A stretch of DNA of 64,000 bases from Gyrodactylus bullatarudis (GCA_012064415.1 SSNU01000208.1:773725-837724); one strand, 5' to 3'; shown: positions 13,501-26,217, numbered from the stretch's first letter. A program made the numbers and translations. Notes: generated from the letters alone by a model not told the origin.

Positions 13501-16500
13501 CATAATTGTGTGTAAAAGTATAATGTTTAAAAATTCTAGGTTTTAGAAGGCATAAAGATAGATTTACTTGTAATACTGTCCTGGACTAGAAAATGACTTG
13601 AGCTGAATACGTATAAAGGACTGCTTTATTTTCCGATGGAAAACATTCAAATCAGTCTTGTCGATATCCTGGTTCAGTGTGGGAACTGAGAAAATTCTCT
13701 TTGACGTCAATAGATAGCTCAGGCATATCTCCTCTGAATGGTTGTTATTTGACCTGAAATGAAATATAAATATTGTAACTATCATAGGAAATAAAGGAAT
13801 AGGAAATTACCCAAATGCTTCTTGGTACAGGCGAAGGTCAGCAAAGTTCCCATAGACATTATCCTGAGCTTTCTTGTAGATTACAATGAGTCGTTCAATT
13901 GGAAACAGGTTGTAGTCGATGAGAAGATCCATAAAGTGTGTAGAAATCATACTTGAATCGATTTCACAGCAAAGGGATCTACAATTGGGAAAAAGAAAAC
14001 ATTTGATTTCATTTATGTACCTTTTAGAAGGAAAAAGAACCAACTTGATAGCGGAAATCGCTGATTGAGATACAAACATTTCATCAAACGTTGACAGCCA
14101 GACGAAAAAGAGAAGGTAATTTTCAACATCTTCATTATCGGTATTCCAATCGGGTATCAATTTTATGAATTCAATTGTCTTACCAATAGCTAACCGAAGA
14201 AATTGGCTATCCACAAGAGTTTTTGGCTGGCACATCTTTGCGTTGGGTTTCTTCTCTTTTAAAAGATGACTATCTGTTGGTATGATATACTGGTCTGTTT
14301 CTAGTTGTAAGTTTGTCAGACTATCAAGAGTCGAATTGAATTCTGACTTTTCAATCCAAAACTAAAATCAGGTTAATTTGAATCAGAGTCAAATTACATA
14401 TATTTTAGTAATACATTGACTGAAGTAAAAATTTTTTATATAAACCTAATTCAGATACAATTAAACAAATAGCTAAGTGTGATCACAGGTTATTATGAAT
14501 CTAACTTGGATCTAACCGAGTCTCTTCAACGTTGTGAGGCAACGCTTCTAACCACTAGGCCAGAACCCTCGTTCATCTCCTATTACTTAACATTCTCATA
14601 GTTTTGACACCACCTACAAACTGGTTGTTTGGAATAATTAAAATGAAGAGTTTTACTGTGTTTTTAGACAATTAAAAAAAATTTCAAGACAATGTTCAGG
14701 TTTCTTGTCTCAAATCATAAATACTTTGCTTACTTTTAATGCCGGGAAGAGTATATTTGTTATAATGGCTCTGCCAAAGAGCTTTCTTCCCTCCTTATCG
14801 TGGGTAACTTCATTCTGATCGAAACTATCTAGATGGTACTCTCCAATCTTCATTGAGGAAAAGGTGACCTTTGAGTCTCGTGAAAAGTCAAGATCCTCTT
14901 CCTCATCACCTTGTGTGTTAGCTGGCTTCATCAGGGTCCTAGAGATTTCTCCACTCGATTTGTTATCACCAGTTGACGACTTTATCTCTTCACGTCGACC
15001 ACTGAGGAGGGAGTAATGCTTTGAAATGTCATCAAAGATTAAGTTGAGGTAATCTGTCTTGTTGAAGGAGTTGAAGCTCTCCAGTTTGTAGACGAAACCA
15101 CGCATCAGATTCATCCACTCCTTTTGATATTCATTGCCGTAATCATTGGTCATAGTAATGTTGATTACCTGATTAGGACTAACATTGGACGATACCTGAA
15201 AGTCGTTGCTGAAATTATATTTTTGCTTGTCAATAATCGGAAGATCAATGCTTATACCAAGTTCAGGCAGGTCGGATGTAAAAGTGTCCATAGAGACAAC
15301 ATGAGGAAGATCCTTCTCAAATATCCTGATCGGATCATTATCGTTGGTTTGTTGAATTCTCTTGTAGCCCTCTTCAGCTATGAGATTGAGGTAATTTTTC
15401 AAATTGATAATAATAACCCTTGACAGTCGTATGTAGGGATAAGTAATTTCTAAAATAGATATTTTTACATTCATTAAATAGAGCCTCGAGTTATAAATAA
15501 GATTTGTGATTTGAGCAATTGTACAAAGTCTATTCCTATCAAAGTATTACTTTTAAGTAACAAGATTTCAATTGATACATTTGGAAGATTTCCTTCAATT
15601 TTTCACTAAATTTCAAGTAAAAGTAAAATTAAATGTAATCAAAGTAACAAAAAGTTTTTCCATCAATCATTTCTTTCTTGATGGCACTATCTGGATGAAT
15701 TTTCTTTCAAAAAGTAGTGTCTCTTTAAAATTAATGAATGAAAATAATAATTTACAATTTTTGAAAGAAATGTTAAAAGTTGAAGAAGACTAGAATAAAT
15801 ACAGCAACAGTGGAAATGCTTAAATAGGCCGAGGAATAATTCTTTTGAACTCATAAGTTTTGTTCATATAAATGTCTGTGACTACGGAGCTACCTATATA
15901 GGACGTACAATTAGAAAGTTGTCAACTAGAGAGTTGTCAGCGTGAGACTTCAATATTTAAAAGATCGAGAAACAGAATAAAATGTAAGCTGAAAAAACAC
16001 CAAAATTCTCCAATAAATAGTGGAGAGAAAAGTGAAAAAGCTCACATTTGTCAAGGTAGTTGAAGATTGTATGAGTAATTTTTCTGAACGCATGGATTTG
16101 GTTTGTATAATTTTATAAAACATTTTTCTTTCACCCATACATCTATGCTGTCATCTCTAGTTTAGAGGACTTGTTTTTAATTTGACGTCCAGTTTTAGTA
16201 ACTTTTCAGTCTCACAAACTCTGTCCTATGCTTTGTAATAATTATCAAGTCTAATGTCAATCTTATCAAACTGCTGGGAGAAACTCAAGAGAGACAAAAA
16301 GTTTTGAATCATCTGTCTTGATGAGTACGCAATTTTTTAGAGGAATCAGTATAAGGCATAACACTATTCTGTTCGAGGAGATTCGACAATTTTGTGTTAT
16401 CCTAACCGACGTAAATGATCGTAATCTAGTAATGATATTAATCCTTTTATTCAGAGAAGCACCTTATAAATATTCATAAGCTTGTTAAATTTATATATGT

Positions 16501-19500
16501 TCTTAACAGTTAACTACATAGATGTTATCTCTTTGTATTTGGAACATTTTTTATTTTATGACAGTTTATAAAAGAAAAATATGAAATAGGAATTTAACAG
16601 AGAAAAGAGTTCATTCATACTGTATGAAGATTCGAGTTTATAATGAAGAGGTATTCTTGTGGAAATATGAGTAGTAGTGGACAAGGAAGAAATTTGTTTA
16701 AAATGCAAGTTCTCCATAACGAAGAAATACATAGAATCTACACTTTTAACTCAGTGAATTGAAGTTTAAAACTTCCAGCGGGAGATGAATGCAATTCATC
16801 AAAACATTAAATTCAATAATGAAAGAGGATAAAGAATAGATACAGTGCACAGCGAAACTCGTGGTTTTCAGGACATAAGACGTATTTTAGAGTTGAAATT
16901 CAGCCACAAGTATTGATTTTTCGTAACGATTTTAAATTTGAAATCTACACCTATTGTTTTACCATAGAAAGTTATTTTTTTCTAATGCCTCAACAAATAG
17001 GTTTTCAAAGAAAAGGTTCTAAATATTTGATTAGATTTTAAAAAATTCACCCTTCTTAACTTAATCAATTTCCTTTGTAATAAGGGGTGAAAAAAAGTAT
17101 TTTCCAGTTCAAATTATCGCTCAAGAAGGTACTGTGTTTGTTCCACTGGTGGAACAATGGAACATGAAGGCAGGAAAATAAAATGAATATGAAAGAAATC
17201 AAAAATTCGTTAATTTTAAGACTCTAAAGGCCAGATGATAATATTTCAACTAAAAATAGCAAATTTTATTTTAATTCTTCACAAATTTTCAAACATATCG
17301 GAACCTCAAAATAGTAATTTTCCAAAATTCACGAGTAAATTGAATATCTTTTTTTGGAAACGATAGAAAAATTTTACACGAATTCAATGATTACACATTT
17401 ATTCTGCAATTTTATTTGAAATGAAAGAAGTCAATTGGCATGAAAAAAGTTCCAATAGTAAGAGAATCTAATAGAGGATGATTTCCTAAACATTTATTGA
17501 AGAAACCCTTGATGGAACTATTCACACGGTACAATCAATATTATCAGTATCAATATAATCATAAAATCAGGTCAGTATTAGAGATTGATAAGACCTAGTG
17601 AAGGTTACATTGGAATAAACTGATCTTAATGAAAGTATGTACATGGAAGAATAAATTTGAGAAATAAGAATGTAATCAGCTTACCAAAACACTTTTTCGG
17701 TGCGTTCTGATGAGACCCAGTATTGGGAGAGTTAATTGGGCTTTTTCCCGAGAGAATTTCTTCAATGTTACTGGGTATGGTCTCCTCCCAGATCTCAATT
17801 TGTTCACAATCTTTTTTATTGTGTAAGGAAGATAGCGAGGAGAATATACTCCGACGTCTTGCGTCATCCCTTCGAATCACCTTTGTACGTATGATCGTTT
17901 GACGACTTTCAAATATCAAACTATGTATACACGACAATAGAAGACCACGATTAGCGTAGATGAAATCTTTATTGGAGTTTTGGAAGAATATCTACAAAGT
18001 AAAATGATTCAGAACAATACAATAAAGTTATTCTCGATGGATTTGGGACTCTATCATGTCAATTTTTTCAACATAAAATTTTTAAAATACCAACTTTTAC
18101 TGATTCAACCCTTTAGGTGTCGGGATTATTTTACGATTTTCATGAAAACTCAAAATTTAACTATGAAAATATTAAAGTATTTGGATGATTTAAATTTCAC
18201 ATTGTGGACTTTAATTTAAAAGTTAACGGAAGTTGATAATCGAATCCTCTCTCAAACAGTAATTGGCAGAAAAGAATCCGGTGAGCAACATGAATCTACA
18301 CTTAGAAAGAGAAAATTGTTAAGAGGGCAACCAACGTTACATCATTACCTGAAGAGAAGAAAGATGCCCTGAATGCATCAGTCTATCCCCTCCACATCAC
18401 AAAAATGTTCTTTATTAAGTCCTGGGAGTGATTGAACCTATCAGACGATCCCGATTTTGCTAATAAGTCTGTAGCAGCCAGTGTAAGAGTCTGTTGAGAA
18501 CCGGTGAAATAAAACCTTTGATTTAAACTTTAATTTGCCGAGATAATAGAGTTACAAAGCCTCGAAAATATTGAAAAATAGACATGGATGTCCATCGGCA
18601 CCGAATATAAAGTTGGTTGATATGAAGTTGGGAATCTATGATTTTTTCAGAAATCTCGATATTTTCATCAAGAATTCGAATTTGTTAAAGATTTTCTGGA
18701 ATCCTACTCATGCTGCCGACTTTTACCATTTGAAGGAAAAAAATCTGAAAAAACATTATTTTTTATGAAAAATATGGTCTTTTTTCAAATTCCCATTTGG
18801 CGCCAAAATCCCATTTTTTCGAACTTTGAGCTGAGAATTTTTGTTGATTTGAGAGTGGGAGAATGATCAAAAATTTATTTTCAGGATCAAGATTAGTCAA
18901 GAAAGTCAATTCAACTGAATCTGATCTTATGCTCAACCTTAGTATAGTTTGGGAGCGGAATTTCGTTTTTTTGATCATTTTCACTACTTGAAAATCAATG
19001 GAATTTCGATAATTCAAAATCTCTCGAAAATGGGGTAACTGTCAATAACTTGATGGTGATAGTCAGCTTTCTTGTCTAATCTTGATCCTGAAAATAAATT
19101 TTTGATCATTCTCCCACTTTCAAATCAACAAAAATTCTCAGCTCAAAGTTCGAAAAAATGGGATTTTGGCGCCAAATGGGAATTTGAAAAAAGACCATAT
19201 TTTTCATAAAAAATAATTTTTTTTCAGATTTTTTTCCTTCAAATGGTGAAAGTCAGCAGCATGAGTAGGATTCCAGAAAATCTTTAACAAATTCGAATTC
19301 TTGATGAAAATATCGAGATTTCTGAAAAAATCATAGATTCCCAACTAGCTTTCAATAGCTATCAATTAGCTTTATATTCAATATATTGAGTAATAAATGA
19401 ATAGAAGCTTTATTACTCAATATCCACTCGTCTTCCAAATCCCCTAAGAAATTTTTAATTCACCAAGAATTTCCTTAGAGATACATTTTGGAGTGTTAAA

Positions 19501-22500
19501 TGAAAAAAAATACACCATGAAATTCAGTAAATACAGATTTGATCAACTCAAGAAAAGAATGAGGCAATCCATTTCGTGATTGATGATATCTTGTTAATTT
19601 TTTGGCTGTTTCCTTTGATTGATGTTTAAGACCTTGTTTACACTGAATTCTTTAATCATTCAGATTCATAAAACAGTCATTTACAAAATAATACAAGAAA
19701 ATTCTTGTCTAATTCTAGGAGTGAATTAGAAAAAACTAAACAATGTTTATTTGCTCATTTTTGTATCATAAAGATTACGAATTTTAGAATACAATATTTA
19801 AGTAGTGCTAAAGAGGATATAGATGCAGACTTTAAAAAAGGTTAAAAAAAGGATATTTATATAGGTTTTAATCACTAGGATAAACAAAGAGACAAACTTT
19901 TTCCTCTATTGGGATCTGGAAAAAAATGGATGACTATTTCAAAAACACCTCTGACAGTTTAATCTTTTCAACTTTCTTGATTTTCCTAACCCTTCAAAAC
20001 CCAGTGAATTCTAAATATTCTAAGAATGATGTAAGCTAATTCGTACTTGAAAGGCTCATATGCTATTCAATCTTGAAGTGTCTCTTAAAGATAAGTTTTC
20101 GTTTATAATTTCACACTTCATTCAATATAAGAGTTCAGTACGAATTAGCTAAAAAATGTACATTTATCAGATTTTATCATTCTCAAGAATAGAACTTGGA
20201 AATTTTCAAAGAGAAAAACAGGAAGCTACTCCTCAAGTCTTACTTTAAAGATTGTATCGATATGCCTGATAACTTCACTGTCTCGAGTCTCAAGATCCCC
20301 TTGATCACTTTGATCTTCTTCACATCTCTCCTTATCAGCCAAAAGATCATTCTTTAAATTTTTCAAGCGCACAATGGCCTTGAAGATTGACTGCCAGCCA
20401 GAGCATATTTTGTCGGGATAATTCTCAACTAGCTCAGTCATTGATGAGAGAATGAGGGTCGTCAAATTGAGATCAATGTTGTCACTTTCAATGATGGCTC
20501 CAAAAATATTCGTAAACGCAGCATTGAATGTGAACTGAGACTTTTCTGGTATTTGACTTATCATAATACTTATAGATTCATTTAGGGCCTTGATAGCTTT
20601 TGACCGGATGGGTTGATCAAACTTGGTTATTGTAAATCGGACTAGTTCCTCTTTTGTGTCACATTTTATGTAGAGGATACCAGAGGCGATATCTCGCAGG
20701 TGATCACAAATCATACTCCAAGCATTCAGGCGAAAAGTAACAGAGAAGCTCGTATTCATAGTTATAGAGAGTAATGCCTCGCATAGACGATCAAAGAGTA
20801 CTGGAAATCTATTCAACACCATACTCCATGAGGACATGATCACACGAATTGCCCAGGCCGATGAGACATTCTTGAGGTCTTTAACTTTGGCCTTTTCAAG
20901 GAAATTGCCGACACTCGAGACATCCTGGAGTTTATTCTCGCTCAGATATCTTGAGTAGAGTTCTGTCTGTGAAGAGTAAATGAGATTCTCGATAAACTTT
21001 ATCCGGTTAAATTCATTCTTGTGAGTTTGAATAAATTTCTCGAAGAAATTGTCCACTAACTGACACAGATGGATGATAACCTTTCCTGTATCTTCAACAC
21101 TGAGGTATTGTGAGAATATTGGACTCTGGATGTTGTTATTAATCTTCATAATGACTTCATCAAAGGATTCTGTTGCTATTGAAGCATTCCTAAATGATAA
21201 TGTTATCAAAGAGACTTTTCTTTCAAGAAAATTTCGTGATATTTTAGAATCATCCAACAAAGCCTTGCTTCTTAACTGTTGATAATTGCAATTTGAGTTT
21301 TAATCAATTCTTTTCGCGTGTTAAAAAAACGTTCAAAATTTGTCCAAGAATTTTTCATCTCGTATAAAAGGCTTTGATGATGATCTTGAAATATCACAGA
21401 AATTATTAAAATACTTGCAAAAGTATTAAGGCAAGATTACACGCGATATCAGTAATTAGTTTAAATAATTAAATTATATAATGAATATAAATAAATACTG
21501 CTCTACGTAAATTAAATAAAATGTATTCTTCTGAATTCAAGAGATAAATAGGTGTTTATGAACGAACCAAGGATAAGGACGGATTCAGTTCAAACCGTGT
21601 GCCATAATCTTTATATGAATATCATATTATGACTAAACCAAGTTGGATGTTTGTTATTGATACAAATCTACAAGAATACGGATATATTGGTCAAGATAAG
21701 GTGAGGTTAAAGTTTTAAGAGATAATAAAACAGTTATATTGTACTGTAGCATTGCATTTCTTCTTTATTTAAATGACAACATACCAGACAATAAAAGATC
21801 ACTTTTTCTTCACATGGGTACATGAAAATATCGATATTTTGCTGATATTAATGAATTATGGCCAAAATCTAAGAGTGCACAAGAAATTGTATTGATTATA
21901 ATAATGACTGTTAATAGTTTCTACAAAATTGTTAATTTAAAGTAAGCAATTTTGGAATTGGTATAAGTTGCCTGATTTACTCAAAGATATATATTAAAGA
22001 CTATTAGCTAGACCTAAATGTTCTCGGGATTATTTCATTTATAAATAGATTTCTGAAGTTGGTCTTTGGTCTAAAGAGAATCAACGAAAATCCAGGTCAG
22101 CAGCTTAATGCTAAAATTGGTTTTTCTATAATGTTTGTGGAAGATTATGGGGGAAAAAATTTCTCACCGTTATATTCGTATGAATTAAATTTAACTTACA
22201 AACATGATATTTTGGAGAATTTCTTTGGACTCTTTTTCACACTGGAGAAATGAGAGTTCTCTATTAGAGAAACATAACAGCAAACTTTGAATATTTGCGG
22301 TAAAGTTATGTCAGGTGCAACATGGGACATTTCAAAGGACAACTTCATAAGAGTTTGAAACCCAAGGACTTGGCTATGATTGAGGCGGTAGTCCTTCTTT
22401 GTTTGGACCTCACTTAACGAGGAGAATATAAGAGTAGTCACAAGGATACGGATCTATTATGAAAGTTGCATTAAACCTGAGTATAGAAACCTTGGCCCAA

Positions 22501-25500
22501 TGTAATTTGAAAGAGCTAAAATATGTACTCACAATGGATCCTGTTTCTTTCTTCAATTCAAACTTGTTTGATATCAAAGCAAGACTTCGCAAATTTATTA
22601 ATAATTCACAGAGAGGTTGGTAGAGATTGTTACTCTCAAGAATATGGGAATCTACATTTTCTTCGTGATCATCATCTCGAGAGCTTTTCGAAAACATTGA
22701 ACGTAAATCTTGAATGAATAATTTTATGTTCATTCCACGATCATTGTTAACTATCTGGTCGACAATCTCTTCAAATAGTGTTAAAATCGTTTGATTATTT
22801 AGGGTATAGAATTTCTTTATATAATCAACCTTTTTTATCAGAGGGATTACCCTCTGCTCATCAATTGTCTCAAGTCTCATTGAATCCAACAGCTGTAGGG
22901 AAGAAAAAATAATTTCTTGTTTAACTCTAACTTTATTATGATAAACATGCATTAGGGTGATACAAAATTTTTATTTCCCGAACAACTTTTGGACACTGAA
23001 AAGAAGATTTTCATAAATTAAATTTAAAATTTTTGTTGTTCTGATACCCATAAATCCCATTTTCCCAAAATCCTTTAAAACGTATTAAAATTTTCAGAAA
23101 AGGATGAGGATTTTAAATAACTATAAGAATAATTCCAATCCGAAAAATCATACAGGTTGCTCAAAAACGTGAATAGTGTCAATTATTGTAGTAAAATTCA
23201 TTCAAAATCTTTTGGCGTGTATTTAAGAATTGTAATTTTCAGTGCAGCACATATAAAGGTTAACTAGAAATATTTCGTTCTAGGTGCTTAGGTAATATAT
23301 CCCACAGGAACGTCTTATTTGGTAATGGATTAGCCCATGTCGCTGAATGTTACAGCTTACTAATGGATCCTGCCGAGACTGGTACGAAAGAAACTCACTT
23401 CATTAGTAAGCTGTAACATTCAGCGAAATGGGCTAATCCATTACCAAATAAGACGTTCCTGTGGGATATATTACCTAAGCACCTAGAACGAAATATTTCT
23501 AGTTAACCTTTTTAATTTTCAAATGAGATATCAGGCCAAATTTAAAATATTCGGTACTACACATGGACAGATACTGTATTACTTGTTGCATATTAGAAAG
23601 AAAAATGTATGATATCATAAGAAAAAGTAGGTTTGAGATTATTTTCTGGTAAATCTTTTTGAATTTTCACTTCAATAGTTATGAAAGAAAGACTTTGTTA
23701 TCAGCTTGATAAATTTCAACATTGAATAATTCAATTATATATAAAGTGATAATGATAAATTATCCTTTCGCTAGCTAGAATTCATAGATCAGACAAATGA
23801 ATCGTGAACACACATATTCAATAACAAAATACGCAGTTATAGATAGCATATCAATTCAACGTTGTTAAACAAACTCACTTTGTAGAAGTAATGATTCTTC
23901 AAGTAGCAGATGAGTATATTCTTTGAGTCCTCCTTCACAGAAATCTTTTGCACAAGGAAAAGTTCAAAGAAATTACTCTTGTGAACATGCAAGAATAAAT
24001 CGTACAATAACTGAGGCTCACCAAAGGAATAGAGATTATTTGATAAAACATATGACTTGAGAGCTTCCTAGAAAAACACAGGGGATCATAAAAATTGGTC
24101 CATACTTACAAATTTCTTGTTGATAAACTCATCAGATATGATGTAGTCACAGTTTGGTTCATAAAAAGTCTGATAATTTATAATGATGAGGGGAAGCAAA
24201 GTTAGAAAGGCAAAATTCCTGTTGCAACAACATTCATCCAGACAATGACATGCTTCAAAGACAAACTCTTCAATAGACGAATAGTTATTTGAGCTGAGAC
24301 TTATGGAGAGTTCCTTAAAGACCTTGGCGAGAATCATTGCATTACTCGGGATTTGTTTAGCCTCCAAGAGTTTTGGTGACCTCTTCAAATCACCACGGTA
24401 GTCGATGAGTTTCTCCGTCTGATTCATAGACTTTTCCTCTTCACAAATTTCATAGGTGTTCTCGTAATAGTCAATGTTATCTCGAGTTGTTTTTACAAAA
24501 GTACAAAGAGCATGAGTGGCCAATAAAATGAAAGATGCCTTTCCAATTGTTATACAATGCTTTATTGATGCAAACATGCTATGAAAGTAATAATATGAGG
24601 ATTATTCGGGAAAAATTACTCACTTGAGTATCATGGTATAGTCAGGATCATTTGAATTATTCGGTATCATTTGGTAACGATCAATGTTTGCAATAACGTC
24701 AAAATTTAAGCCAATTAATTGGGACATGTTTTTTTTCCTCTTGAATACCTGAAAATCGTTTATTATTTTCATACTCAAATAAAATTGCTTTATCATAGAG
24801 AAACCCTGGATTTGAGTAGGGGGTTTTCATTTATTTATTATTATTCATGGAAAACGAACTAAATTTATCTAATATTTTTGGATCCTACACATTCGAGACC
24901 TCAAGGAATTAACTATTGTTTCATATTTCATCATTTAATTAAGAAATGGGCTATATAAATGGGCTTTAAGGGAAATCGATTTACGCCTTACAAGGTATAA
25001 TAGAATCTTTTGCATTTGATTGGTTAATCTATGGTAAGTATGATTGGTTAGATTATTGTTTTTAGCTTACTTCAATGATACATATGACAATGTCTCTCGT
25101 TTTTTTATGACTAGGATCACATAAATGACAGTAGATGGAGGTGAATATTGGTTGAAATTTTTTTATTGGACCCAAAATGGAGTAGAGATCGAAGAAGAGC
25201 CTGAGTCCAGAACTGAATACTCCATATTTCTGATAGTTCCAATTGCAATCGACAAGGTCCAGAGTTGTTGGCAAAATCTGAAATTCCATATAATCCAAAA
25301 TTCCCTTTTCACAGAATAGACAGAGAGGAGAATTATTGATTAGTATTCTGACACAGCTAATATGAAACTTGAGGCTGGCGTGATTTTTAGAGTTTGATTT
25401 GACTTCATAGTTTATTTGATTGATGAAATGGGTCAGTAGTTTCGTAAAAACAGACAGGAAATCTCGATCATGTGTCGTCGTTTCGCAGACAAATGGATTT

Positions 25501-26094
25501 GCCATGGAAATTGTATGGTTCGAATTAAAATGCATGAAATGATTTGTTAACAGCTGATAAAGATATTTACAAATTGTACTACAGTATTTGGTCTTGTTAA
25601 AATTGGGTATTAATCCGATGATAGCCTCGAAAATGTCGACAACACTTTTATGGGACAAGAGACCAATATTGGTCTTGTGCACGTGGACGAGAATTTCAAC
25701 TGTCTTGTAATCAAGCTCGTTCGTCTTTGATGTTTTCGTTAGTAGAAGAATAAATAAATCTATAGGAATCCATTCTTTGAAAGAAGTAGGCTGGTGAATT
25801 TTGTCAAAATACTGAGCTGTTAAAAACTCCTGGAAAAGTCATGTTTAATCTTTAAATTACTTGAAAAAAAGGTAAAATATCCATGATAACATCAATAGAT
25901 TCTTCTGAGAAAATCTTTGTGAATGGAACTAGTAAAACATCTAAATTATCTTGTATATTGTCAAGAGATCTCAAGACATCTAAGCAAGCTCCATTACTAG
26001 CTAAAGCATTATTATCATTTAAGATTTTTATAATGCTTTTGAAAATGCCAAAAGCTGTCAGATAGTCATCTTCATCATCGGCTTTTGTATCCAT
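10587..26094 (-). CDS. ARFGEF3: ARFGEF3/BIG3-like Arf-GEF-related protein
   Basis: Sixteen-exon gene encoding about 2040 residues; human ARFGEF3 has 2177. Exons (start-end on minus): 26094-25861, 25829-25071, 24748-24624, 24578-24110, 24067-23879, 22892-22533, 22453-22241, 21275-20244, 17991-17685, 15449-14734, 14361-14021, 13978-13811, 13753-13568, 13402-13192, 12462-12163, 11094-10587. Reading phase is kept through exon 15 (5610 nt). Family-specific blocks, compared from memory: IFKVCCYVSLIENSHFS in exon 7; helical repeats ending CSGWQSIFKAI in exon 8; FDLRPGLRVFIQHAFNLDYP in exon 14. BIG3 proteins resemble large Arf-GEFs but have a degenerate Sec7 region; I see no Sec7 catalytic motif. In mammals BIG3 limits secretory-granule biogenesis. 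Odd points: the last exon needs a 1-nt frame correction near 10953-10956, its acceptor is weak, and repeats fill the large introns. Identity is firm for the middle and C-terminal half; the N-terminus is by continuity. Confidence 0.82.
11205..11305 (-). repeat. tRNA-derived SINE-like element, copy 1
   Basis: Read on the minus strand, the segment has GGTTAGAAGCG and about 35 nt later a perfect RNA polymerase III B box, GGTTCGAATCC, spaced as in a tRNA. A tail follows, TGACTATGGGGTACTGACGA, that is shared with the copy near 12.64 kb. The head is shared with the copy near 14.5 kb, which also has a clean A box (TGGCCTAGTGG). The acceptor-stem halves do not pair well, so I call a SINE head and not a functional tRNA gene. 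Confidence 0.65.
11478..11885. repeat. Foldback element with about 75-bp inverted arms
   Basis: The left arm (about 11488-11556) and right arm (about 11807-11872) are near-perfect reverse complements. Both include a GGGGCCATATGTACATTTC block next to a block with CATCATCAGTGGCAATACTT. The unique interior (about 11560-11800) is the Penelope-associated repeat seen at 9.5, 16.0 and 44.5 kb. It lies in the last intron of the ARFGEF3-like gene. Penelope-like elements often carry inverted or split terminal repeats, which would fit. Confidence 0.7.
12625..12700 (-). repeat. SINE tail fragment, copy 3
   Basis: Read on the minus strand, it contains CTGACTCTGGTGTACTCACA and AGTCCTGGTATGGACG. These match the region after the B box of the copy at 11.2 kb, allowing several substitutions. 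The tRNA-like head is degraded here. It lies in the intron between exons 15 and 16 of the ARFGEF3-like gene. Confidence 0.45.
12875..13150. repeat. Dispersed repeat, family A, single copy
   Basis: Same orientation as the right arm at 19065-19350: blocks with TTCAAATCAA, AGTTCGAAAAA, GGGATTTTGGCGC, ATGAGTAGGATTCC and a closing block ATAGATTCCCA-like recur in order. This copy is more diverged and stands alone. It occupies the intron between exons 14 and 15 of the ARFGEF3-like gene. Confidence 0.7.
14496..14590 (-). repeat. tRNA-derived SINE-like element, copy 2
   Basis: On the minus strand it shows a polymerase III A box (TGGCCTAGTGG) followed by TTAGAAGCGTTGCCTCA and a damaged B box (GGTTAGATCC). 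The sequence 5' of the head (GAGATGAACG) is shared with the copy at 11.2 kb, so the repeat extends beyond the tRNA-like part. It lies in the intron between exons 10 and 11 of the ARFGEF3-like gene. Confidence 0.65.
15826..16155 (+). mobile_element. Penelope-like element fragment with GIY-YIG remnant
   Basis: A short frame at 15859-15945 reads CDYGATYIGRTIRKLSTREL before a stop. This fits the GIY-YIG nuclease signature (YG--YIGRT, then basic residues ending in an Arg-rich helix) at the C-terminus of Penelope-like retroelements. The downstream repeat (15950-16155, ending with a CACCCATACATCTATGCTGTC block) recurs at 44.45-44.66 kb and, inverted, at 11.57-11.83 kb. The element is truncated and lies in the ARFGEF3-like intron between exons 9 and 10. 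Confidence 0.6.
16895..17172. repeat. Dispersed repeat, family B, copy 2 (inverted)
   Basis: Reverse-complement counterpart of 3090-3405. It contains the TTCCACTGGTGGAAC palindrome near 17147. It lies inside the 2.2-kb intron between exons 9 and 10 of the ARFGEF3-like gene. Confidence 0.6.
18610..19355. repeat. Large inverted repeat, family A, about 300-bp arms
   Basis: The left arm (about 18610-18915) is an almost perfect reverse complement of the right arm (about 19065-19355), separated by about 150 bp. Each arm carries the blocks TTTGGCGCCAAA, ATGAGTAGGATTCCAGAAAA (or its complement) and a long T/A run. High arm identity against the diverged solo copy at 12.9 kb suggests a recent duplication or a foldback transposon. 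It sits in the 2.25-kb intron between exons 8 and 9 of the ARFGEF3-like gene. Confidence 0.8.
23255..23513. mobile_element. Palindromic MITE-like foldback element
   Basis: Two arms of about 110 bp (23255-23365 and 23401-23513) are almost perfect reverse complements around a 35-bp loop. The termini begin AAAGGTTAACTAGAA and themselves contain a nested palindrome (CTAGAA...TTCTAG). A solo terminus of the same family lies at 35466-35496. It is in the 1-kb intron between exons 5 and 6 of the ARFGEF3-like gene. No transposase frame is present, so it is non-autonomous. Confidence 0.85.
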
Positions 26095-26217
26095 TCTAAT
26101 ATTGGTAATATGTAAATTTTACAGTCATTAATTAAATTAAAACTGTTAAATGGGCTCATTAAAATAATCAATGGATATCATTTGATTGTTTCACTCTGCC
26201 TACTACTTTGATTCGTG
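26095..26217. promoter_or_regulatory. Shared divergent promoter region, ARFGEF3-like / La-motif gene
   Basis: Only 123 bp separate the two divergent start codons. On the minus strand a TTAG acceptor-like tetramer directly precedes the ARFGEF3-like ATG, which could mark a 5'-UTR intron end or a trans-splice site. No classical TATA box is obvious. Role as bidirectional promoter is inferred from position. Confidence 0.5.
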
